From contig JASLCD010000302.1 in assembly GCA_030146295.1 (NCBI GenBank), positions 1 to 5,345 on the forward strand: a DNA stretch of 5,345 nt, written 5' to 3'. Made by a program: the position numbers and the translations under genes. This stretch comes from Chryseobacterium sp. Its GTDB lineage: Bacteria; Bacteroidota; Bacteroidia; Flavobacteriales; Weeksellaceae. Shown here one piece after another: positions 1-4,412 of the stretch. Positions within the stretch are counted from its first letter, which is position 1. Each line of letters opens with the position of its first letter. The notes under the pieces were generated by a model. That model was not told the origin of the DNA. It ran no database searches and was given only the letters and a program-made list of their open reading frames with translations.

Positions 1-226
1 TTCCATCCGGATCGATAAACCTTATCGGGTTATTATTTCCATAATGGTAAGGGGTAAACCTTCTGGATGCTTCAGCTAAAGGATCTACAACGCCCCATCT
101 TCCTAAATCCGGCATGTAGATTCTTGCTCCGTAATCAAACATTCCTGTTTCCTGAAGTTCTTTGCATTCAGCCGATTTTAACTCACTAACAAATCTGAAA
201 CACCTAATATTATCTTCAATATTTAG
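1..226 (-). CDS. Orphan Rhs core C-terminal fragment, continuing off the left edge
   Basis: The minus-strand translation holds the end of an Rhs-repeat-associated core: KELQETGMFDYGAR, then YMPDLGRWGVVDPLAE, then FTPYHYGNNNP and finally RFIDPDG at the window edge. In Rhs/YD-repeat proteins this segment closes the shell that encases a toxin, and the variable toxin tip follows directly after the DPxG motif, so a tip is expected beyond position 1. The piece is not attached to an Rhs gene. An in-frame TAA lies at 227-229, only ~20 codons before the recognisable homology, and the intervening residues do not look like YD repeats. No ATG, GTG or TTG occurs in frame before the ATG at 140-142, so any translated product would start inside the core motif, at MFDYGAR. 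By family knowledge, such displaced core-plus-tip pieces sit downstream of full Rhs genes and act as recombination donors. The Rhs identity is secure; orphan status is inferred from the upstream stop. It could also be plain debris. Confidence 0.8.
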
Positions 227-287
227 TTAGCCTATTTTCTGCTATGCCACAATATTATATTAAATTGAATTTTTTATTCATATTATT

Positions 288-319
288 AAAATTAGAGCAT
301 TGAAAATCAATACTCTAAT
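288..319 (-). terminator. Intrinsic terminator-like hairpin after the 109-aa gene
   Basis: Arms ATTAGAG (291-297) plus ATTGA (299-303) pair with TCAAT (307-311) plus CTCTAAT (313-319) around a 3-base loop. The single unpaired position (298/312) is C-A in plus-strand RNA but a U-G wobble in minus-strand RNA, giving a continuous 13-bp stem only in the minus direction. A short T-rich run follows the stem on that strand. It lies about 40 bases past the stop at 362 and separates this gene from the Rhs fragment. The stem is AT-rich and the U tract short, so efficiency may be modest. Confidence 0.6.
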
Positions 320-361
320 TTATCACCATGTTTGGAGCATTACCAGTTCGGTTTGTATTCT

Positions 362-691
362 TTAATTATATTCTGAATTATTTTCAGTTGGAGATGTAAA
401 ATCAAAAAAAACTTTTGAATAGTCTTCTGCGAAAACAAACAGCCTACTCGTAATATTATATCTTACAACAACAAATTTTACATATTCAACAGATTCGTTT
501 TTGATTAAAAGAAGATTATTTAAGATCTCATATGTTAATTCTTTTATACTTTCGATTTTAGCTAATTTATTTCTTCCTTTATAGGACATAATTACATCAT
601 CCAGCAATAAAGGATGATTTGAATATGAGATTTCATAATCATCTAAATGAGGATCAAATTCTTGTATTTTACGATATATCAATTTTTCCAT
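362..691 (-). CDS. Hypothetical 109-aa protein, possible orphan immunity protein
   Basis: I do not recognise a family. The product is small, acidic and cytosolic in character: no signal peptide, no membrane segment, no cysteine. It starts at an ATG (689-691); an in-frame TGA about 15 codons upstream excludes a much longer form. The sequence alternates charged helices (about residues 35-65, IESIKELTYEILNNLL) with beta-like stretches (about 68-95, VEYVKFVVVRYN and SRLFVFAEDYSKVFFDF). Its size, composition and place directly before an orphan Rhs core fragment fit immunity proteins of polymorphic-toxin arrays, which sit just after the toxin they neutralise. No cognate toxin is visible on its upstream side, so it would be an orphan. 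The immunity role is inferred from context only. A hairpin terminator follows its stop; I see no convincing promoter in the 104 bases before it. Confidence 0.6.
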   Translation of the reverse strand: MEKLIYRKIQEFDPHLDDYEISYSNHPLLLDDVIMSYKGRNKLAKIESIKELTYEILNNLLLIKNESVEYVKFVVVRYNITSRLFVFAEDYSKVFFDFTSPTENNSEYN

Positions 692-795
692 TTTTCTAGT
701 AACATTTTGTTTTATTGTTGAGACATAGGGAGGGCATATTCAACTAGAAGAAGATGCACATAATATGTTCTTTTACCAGTAAAATGAAGTTATAT

Positions 796-1119
796 TTAAT
801 TGTTTATATCCCGCCATAATATTCCTAATATTTGAGTCTCTGTATCATTGATGAATATAGTAAAATCCTTTTTGTCATAATCAAAGTTAGAAATAATCAC
901 TCTTTTACTATTAAATATATTAAGATTGTTTAATAGTTCATCATAGCCTTGAATTTTTAAATTTTCATCTACAATATTATTGATTTCGTTTCTTACAGTA
1001 TATATAGAATTTGCTTTACTTTTATCGATAAGAATATATTCAAATTTATCTACTGATTTTAAATAATTATATATGGTTACATATAAATAATTATCACTTT
1101 GTTTTTTAAATAAATTCAA
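796..1119 (-). CDS. Hypothetical 107-aa protein with TTG or lost start, possible immunity remnant
   Basis: I do not recognise a family. The reading frame has no ATG near its beginning. The assigned start is a TTG (1117-1119) that overlaps the TGA (1116-1118) of the preceding gene. The frame stays open upstream for about 16 more codons with no start codon (reading ASKWKQATFQRI before the TTG), so the product either starts at TTG by coupling to the upstream gene or is a 5'-truncated remnant whose start was lost at the junction near 1195. The protein is soluble, Asn/Ile/Lys-rich, with beta-like ends (NYLYVTIYNYL; KRVIISNFDYD then DFTIFINDTETQILGILW) around a helical middle. The strongly AT-rich content matches the 109-aa gene and differs from the regulator and acetyltransferase genes to the right. 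An immunity-protein role is inferred only from size and the nearby Rhs fragment. Confidence 0.5.
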   Translation of the reverse strand: MNLFKKQSDNYLYVTIYNYLKSVDKFEYILIDKSKANSIYTVRNEINNIVDENLKIQGYDELLNNLNIFNSKRVIISNFDYDKKDFTIFINDTETQILGILWRDINN

Positions 1120-1541
1120 TATTCTTTGAAAAGTTGCTTGTTTCCATTTACTTGCGTTTTACTATTGTTGGTATTGCTCCTATTACTATTGTTCTCTTTA
1201 AGCTGTAAATTATTGATCGGTAGTGTGTTGGTGAATGGAGTCAAAGAAATATCGATAAACTTAAAATCATTGAACTCAGGATTGATAACATTGTTGATTT
1301 CCCATTGCCCTTGATTACTTTTACCTTCCAATATTGTTTCCACCTTATTAATCTCAGATTTGATCAGGAAATGCTGAACGATCCAGTTTTTATCAATGAG
1401 GATATGATAGTCTATAGAATAGATTTTATCTTCATAGCAGCCTATAATTCTTGATTCTATAAAATAGTTTTCATCTCTGGTCTGCTCATTAAAATATTCA
1501 AGAGATTGATAAAGAACTCCTTGCCAGATTAATGTTTTCAT
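1116..1541 (-). CDS. Glycolipid-binding-domain protein, C-terminally truncated
   Basis: Residues 1-114 match, from memory, the family annotated as putative glycolipid-binding (DUF1089-like): the start MKTLIWQGVLYQSLE, a central RIIGCYEDKIYSIDYHI (31-47), and the hallmark DISLTPFTNTLPINNLQL (97-114). Family members usually run to about 180 residues, continuing with a further beta-rich region and a conserved acidic/aromatic C-terminus. Here the family sequence stops after residue ~115 and is replaced by a 27-residue Asn/Ser/Lys-rich tail (ENNSNRSNTNNSKTQ...), which reads as non-homologous filler. The other two frames do not resume the missing part within this stretch. The start is an ATG 45 bases after the Crp/Fnr stop, so co-transcription with the regulator is plausible. 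The function of the family is poorly defined ('glycolipid-binding' rests on a distant similarity). Given the missing C-terminal third, the product may be non-functional. Confidence 0.75.
   Translation of the reverse strand: MKTLIWQGVLYQSLEYFNEQTRDENYFIESRIIGCYEDKIYSIDYHILIDKNWIVQHFLIKSEINKVETILEGKSNQGQWEINNVINPEFNDFKFIDISLTPFTNTLPINNLQLKENNSNRSNTNNSKTQVNGNKQLFKEY
1159..1193. repeat. Short direct repeat, 11-bp units 24 bp apart, in the aberrant gene tail
   Basis: TTACTATTGTT occurs at 1159-1169 and again at 1183-1193. The 24-bp spacing equals eight codons, and on the minus strand it encodes two related octets (NNSNRSNT and NNSKTQVN). This lies exactly where the glycolipid-binding gene departs from its family, which suggests local slippage or duplication at a recombination scar. 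Confidence 0.5.
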
Positions 1542-1586
1542 ATAATATTGTTTTTACTTAGTGTCGTGCGATCTAATGGAAAGGTG

Positions 1587-2159
1587 TTAACGGGAAATTC
1601 TCCGTTTCCGGATCCTGCTTAATGTCTCTCTTGCTACGCCCAGAAATGAGGCCAGCTGGGTAAGGGATATGCGTTGCAGCATTTCAGGATATTTCGTTTC
1701 AATATATTCCAGTCTTTCCTGTGCTGTATAAAGTTTGAATAGATTAGAAAATTCTTCCTGCCTATAGGCAAACTGACGGATGCAATGACGCCCCAATGTT
1801 TCAATTTCCGGATCCTTTCCAGCTGCTTCAAATAACTTCTTTTTATCAAAAACTATGGTACAAAGCTCTTCACAAGCGATGATGTTGAATTCAGACTGCT
1901 GCCCGCTTCCAAAACTGCTGATATTGGTTGCTATTTCATTCTCAAAGAAAAATCCGGTGTTTTTTATAACTCCACCTATTTCATAATAGCTTTTGCAAAA
2001 TCCTTTATCAACGTAAAATAAAGACTGGCAGATTTCTCCTTCCTGCAACATCAGTTCATTTTTCTTATAATGTCTTTCAGATAAGGCCGGTTGAAGCATC
2101 ATCCAGCTTTCATCAGAAAATGAAGTAAGGGATCTGATGTATTTCAGAAGATTTTGCAT
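1587..2159 (-). CDS. Crp/Fnr-family transcriptional regulator
   Basis: A 190-aa protein of normal family length. An N-terminal cyclic-nucleotide-binding-type beta barrel spans about residues 25-112 (KNELMLQEGEICQSLFYVDKGF at 33-54 is the typical roll). A dimerisation helix follows at about 118-150, then a C-terminal winged helix-turn-helix at about 163-187 (ISLTQLASFLGVARETLSRIRK), whose ARETLSR recognition helix is characteristic of Bacteroidota members. The cAMP-contact signature (GE...RSA) is absent: the equivalent stretch reads ENEIATNISSF (73-83). No four-cysteine iron-sulfur pattern is present. The ligand is therefore unknown and cAMP is unlikely. The ATG at 2157-2159 gives the canonical N-terminus. 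The gene stands between the terminator of the peptide gene and the truncated glycolipid-binding gene, so it probably has its own promoter in 2160-2245; I found only a weak -7-like TACTTTCG at 2183-2190 without a good -33. Targets cannot be assigned from sequence. Confidence 0.93.
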   Translation of the reverse strand: MQNLLKYIRSLTSFSDESWMMLQPALSERHYKKNELMLQEGEICQSLFYVDKGFCKSYYEIGGVIKNTGFFFENEIATNISSFGSGQQSEFNIIACEELCTIVFDKKKLFEAAGKDPEIETLGRHCIRQFAYRQEEFSNLFKLYTAQERLEYIETKYPEMLQRISLTQLASFLGVARETLSRIRKRRISR

Positions 2160-2245
2160 GATAATGACTGGTCCTGTTTCTGCGAAAGTAATAAAATTGT
2201 CGGAAATTACTTGTATGATTATGTTTGTCCTCAGGAACAGAGCGT

Positions 2246-2273
2246 AAAAAAGAGCAGTTTTTTACTGCTCTTT
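2246..2273 (-). terminator. Strong intrinsic terminator of the leader-peptide gene
   Basis: Ten-base arms (2249-2258 and 2264-2273; minus-strand AAAGAGCAGT and ACTGCTCTTT) pair perfectly around a 5-base loop. In the minus direction the stem ends in and continues as a run of six T residues (2251-2246). No T run follows in the plus direction, so it acts on minus transcripts. It sits 27 bases after the stop at 2300 and insulates the downstream Crp/Fnr gene. Confidence 0.88.
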
Positions 2274-2299
2274 CAAAATTTATCTAACAATCTATCTTC

Positions 2300-2530
2300 T
2301 TAATATACACATCCGCATCCGGTCTCCCATTCCTGGCAAAGACGCATCGGTTCATTACAGCCAGGGTTGCTACCGCCGCCACCGGAAACTCTATAACAGG
2401 TACCATCACTGCAATAGTATGAACCTACAGTTGGAGGACAATTACCATCCATGTCACATAAAGCATAAGGAGTGTCACCACCACTTATCAGCACAAGCTG
2501 ACTTCTCTTTAGTTTTTTTAAATTTTTCAT
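2300..2530 (-). CDS. Bacteriocin-like cysteine-rich peptide with double-glycine leader
   Basis: This 76-aa product has two parts. Residues 1-18 (MKNLKKLKRSQLVLISGG) match the short leader seen on many Chryseobacterium small peptides annotated 'bacteriocin-like', with a Gly-Gly site expected to be cleaved by a C39-type peptidase/ABC exporter. The mature part (19-76) holds eight cysteines (25, 31, 40, 45, 58, 65, 72, 74), a Gly run (50-53) and an aromatic C-terminus ending CGCVY. An even number of cysteines suggests disulfide bonding after export, though a modified-peptide fate is possible. No lanthionine synthetase, radical-SAM enzyme, exporter or self-immunity gene lies in the window, so processing would have to act in trans. 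The unit is self-contained: candidate promoter at 2557-2587, ATG at 2528-2530, terminator at 2246-2273. Antimicrobial activity is only a guess; signalling or a structural role is equally open. Confidence 0.85.
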   Translation of the reverse strand: MKNLKKLKRSQLVLISGGDTPYALCDMDGNCPPTVGSYYCSDGTCYRVSGGGGSNPGCNEPMRLCQEWETGCGCVY

Positions 2531-2556
2531 AGTAATAATCTTTAATTTGTTGATTA

Positions 2557-2587
2557 CTAATGTATAGAAAAATTAGGACACTAGCAA
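2557..2587 (-). promoter_or_regulatory. Candidate Bacteroidota-type promoter for the leader-peptide gene
   Basis: On the minus strand a TTG (plus 2585-2587) is followed after 20 bases by TACATTAG (plus 2557-2564), one mismatch from the TAnnTTTG -7 consensus. The spacing is within the 17-23 range known for Flavobacteriia. The -7 box lies 26 bases before the ATG at 2530, giving a short leader. Confidence 0.45.
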
Positions 2588-2591
2588 GTGT
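2578..2591. promoter_or_regulatory. Small inverted repeat overlapping the -33 element, possible operator
   Basis: Arms ACACT (2578-2582) and AGTGT (2587-2591) flank AGCA. The repeat covers the putative -33 TTG of the peptide promoter. Five-base arms with a four-base spacer resemble the geometry of Fnr-type half-sites, though the sequence does not match TTGAT-N4-ATCAA. A repeat this short can occur by chance. Confidence 0.25.
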
Positions 2592-2641
2592 TTTAAATAA
2601 TAGAGATTAAATAGTTTATAATAATATATTTTTTATCAGGT

Positions 2642-3178
2642 TTATTCCACATCTAAAGTCATAAAAAGAGCAATCTCGTCGGGATTATTGTATAGCCTTG
2701 TGTTGAGTCCGGTAATATTGAATCCCATTCTTCTGTAAAACTGGATCGCCGGGTAGTTGGTATTCTGCGTTTCAAGTTCAATAACTCTGCAGTTTAATTT
2801 CCTGGCTTCTTTAATGGCATTTTTGATCAGCATAATTCCAATTCCCTGTCTCCTGTATTTTTCGTCAATCAGGATGTTTTCTATATAAAAGCTGTTGTTC
2901 CATGTTCTGTGCTCACAGATGGCCCAGCCTGCCAGTTCTTCATTGACAATAGCGCCGAAAGAATTTCCTTTTTCAATAATGGTATTGAGCTCTTCCAATT
3001 CTTCAGAAGTGGTTTCCCAGGTTTTGGTATAAGGTAAAGCCTTTTCTTTTAAGATAAACTCAAAAGAACCTCCAAACTCAATAGACGACAGTACGTATCT
3101 TATATCCGTTGTATATCCGTTATGACCCCAATCTAAGCTGGGGTCAGATTCAAGTTTTTGTAATTTTCTTATTTCCAC
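2642..3178 (-). CDS. GNAT N-acetyltransferase, streptothricin-acetyltransferase-like
   Basis: A 178-aa GNAT-fold enzyme expected to transfer acetyl from acetyl-CoA to an amine. The acetyl-CoA loop is motif A at 102-118 (ILIDEKYRRQGIGIMLI, with R-R-Q-G-I-G). It is followed by LETQNTNYPAIQFYRRMGF (135-153) and an EIALFM strand (168-173). The combination LETQ-N-N, FYxxMGF and a final E(I/V)ALF is what I associate with streptothricin acetyltransferases (SatA type), which acetylate the beta-lysine amine of streptothricins; many relatives have other or unknown substrates. The start is GTG (3176-3178); an in-frame TAA four codons upstream leaves no alternative ATG, and the resulting MEIRKL fits the family beginning. 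It is last in a four-gene operon, 17 bases after the VOC gene. I see no GC-rich terminator between its stop and the peptide-gene promoter. Confidence 0.88.
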   Translation of the reverse strand: MEIRKLQKLESDPSLDWGHNGYTTDIRYVLSSIEFGGSFEFILKEKALPYTKTWETTSEELEELNTIIEKGNSFGAIVNEELAGWAICEHRTWNNSFYIENILIDEKYRRQGIGIMLIKNAIKEARKLNCRVIELETQNTNYPAIQFYRRMGFNITGLNTRLYNNPDEIALFMTLDVE

Positions 3179-3195
3179 AGCAGGTATTTTTTAAC

Positions 3196-3588
3196 TTATT
3201 GAATTTCCGTACAGATTTCTACCAGATAATTATCAGGATCTTTGATGTAAGCCGTCTTTTGTCCCCATGGTTTTACGGCAATATCTTCATAAAGAACAGC
3301 TCCGTTTTGTATTGCTTTTTCTAATAAGGTTTCTACATCATCAGTGACAAACCCCAGTTCTATTCCAAAAGGCTTATTTTCAGTTTTTGAGGCTAAAAAT
3401 CCTTTCTTAATATTGGAACTTGCAAGACTCACAGAGGCGAATGAAAGGGTCGTTTCTCCGGTCAGCAATTCGCCATAATCTTTTTCAGGAGTAATGAATT
3501 TTATTTCAGAATTGAAAGTGTTTTTATAAAAATTCATAGACTGTTCTACATCTTCTACATACAGAATCACATATTTGAATTTGATCAT
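3196..3588 (-). CDS. VOC family (glyoxalase/bleomycin-resistance fold) protein
   Basis: A 130-aa protein with two beta-alpha-beta-beta-beta modules of the vicinal-oxygen-chelate fold. The first starts at FKYVILYVEDVEQSMNFY (4-21), the second at FGIELGFVTDDVETLLEKA (74-92), ending in WGQKTAYIKDPDNYLVEI (108-125). In metalloenzymes of the family the position before the first strand is usually His; here it is Tyr6. The second-module position is Glu77, and the terminal Glu124 is kept. The divergent ligand set makes glyoxalase I activity unlikely and fits either an unusual metal site or a binding role like bleomycin-resistance proteins. Length and ATG start (3586-3588) are standard. It lies 22 bases after the 261-aa gene and 17 before the acetyltransferase, so all are probably co-transcribed. 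The substrate is unknown. Confidence 0.9.
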   Translation of the reverse strand: MIKFKYVILYVEDVEQSMNFYKNTFNSEIKFITPEKDYGELLTGETTLSFASVSLASSNIKKGFLASKTENKPFGIELGFVTDDVETLLEKAIQNGAVLYEDIAVKPWGQKTAYIKDPDNYLVEICTEIQ

Positions 3589-3610
3589 ATAATTTGAATT
3601 AAAATGAGTT

Positions 3611-4396
3611 TTATTTTTTATTTAAAATATATTCTTTATCTACCATGAGTTCAATATGAGGGCCGTGTAAAGGATATTCTTTAAAGCTTCCGAAGTGTCC
3701 GAAATGAAGAGGATATTTCTGAGTAAGCAGCCGTACTTTTCTTCCAAAAGAATTGATATCAACTTTTTGAACAGATTCTTTTTTCTGTCTGCCGTTGCTA
3801 AAAAAGAGCATGAGATTACAATGATCGTTAAAATCGAAATCATTATAGTAAAAGACATTGAAATTTTCTTCTTTACATATCTGCGCTAGGCCATCAATAA
3901 GGCTTTTTTTGTATTGCAGAGGCAGATTACAATCAATTCTTGCGGCATAATTCTCTGCATTGTTTTCTTTGAAGTCTGAGCCAACCATTTGAATGAAGCG
4001 GTGTTCTATATTTTTAAATTCTTCCTTTTCCGGGGGAAAGCTTTTGCTGGATTGAATGGTAAAAGGAACATCGGAATCTAATAATACAGCACTTTCCCGG
4101 ATCAATAACGCTTCGATTTCTAAGGCAAACTGAAAATGAAAATCAAAAAGCATATAGTCTCCAATATTGATGATCAGTTGATTTTCATAGATATTCAGCT
4201 GCAAATACGTTTTTTTGAAATCCGATTTTAATTCCTCCAGTTTCAGGATAAAATCATTAGTATTTTCTACCTGAACTCTGGCCGCCAATTCTGCCGGGTT
4301 ATCGGCATGTCCGCCATATCCGGGATAAAATTTGAAAAACTGAAAGTTATATAAATGATCCGGAAATTTGAAATACCAGTATACACCTAGAATCAT
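3611..4396 (-). CDS. Conserved-looking hypothetical 261-aa protein
   Basis: I do not recognise a named family. The protein is soluble, with no signal peptide or membrane helix. The N-terminus is dense in aromatic residues (GVYWYFKFPDHLYNFQFFKF, 4-23) and leads into a Gly/His stretch, YPGYGGHADNPAEL (24-37). The middle alternates strands and helices; the C-terminus is His-rich (LHFGHFGSFKEY at 230-241, LHGPHIEL at 243-250). The clustered His residues could form a metal or substrate site, but no known catalytic signature is evident. The ATG (4394-4396) is 16 bases after the stop of the 262-aa gene, which it nearly equals in length, and the pair looks like a unit. The strong internal patterning and intact frame argue for a real, selected gene. 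Immunity or effector-accessory roles would be guesses; confidence refers to the gene, not a function. Confidence 0.8.
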   Translation of the reverse strand: MILGVYWYFKFPDHLYNFQFFKFYPGYGGHADNPAELAARVQVENTNDFILKLEELKSDFKKTYLQLNIYENQLIINIGDYMLFDFHFQFALEIEALLIRESAVLLDSDVPFTIQSSKSFPPEKEEFKNIEHRFIQMVGSDFKENNAENYAARIDCNLPLQYKKSLIDGLAQICKEENFNVFYYNDFDFNDHCNLMLFFSNGRQKKESVQKVDINSFGRKVRLLTQKYPLHFGHFGSFKEYPLHGPHIELMVDKEYILNKK

Positions 4397-4412
4397 TGGT
4401 TTTTAAATTAAT

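Noticed and set aside
1126..1314. Plus-strand 62-aa open frame, very Leu/Ser-rich, resembling a membrane peptide
   Set aside because: It is antisense to the Asn/Ser-rich tail and hallmark region of the glycolipid-binding gene. The Leu richness comes from the complementary AAC/AAT/AGT codons, and no promoter is visible.
1605..1816. Repeated TTTCCGGATCCT within the Crp/Fnr gene
   Set aside because: The two copies fall in different reading frames of an intact gene and the flanks do not match; a chance repeat.
1634..1849. Second minus-strand frame inside the Crp/Fnr gene
   Set aside because: The Crp/Fnr frame carries a complete family sequence including the helix-turn-helix in this segment; the alternative frame has no recognisable content.
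2197..2227. Plus-strand promoter-like TTG-N20-TATGTTTG
   Set aside because: It matches the Bacteroidota consensus and spacing, but no plus-strand gene follows. A transcript would be antisense to the peptide gene. Chance is likely in AT-rich DNA.
3109..3324. Plus-strand 71-aa open frame
   Set aside because: It lies antisense across the well-supported acetyltransferase and VOC genes and has no family features.
3640..3889. Open frames on both strands inside the 261-aa gene
   Set aside because: They are overlapping frames within a longer, better patterned gene, with no motif or start signal of their own.
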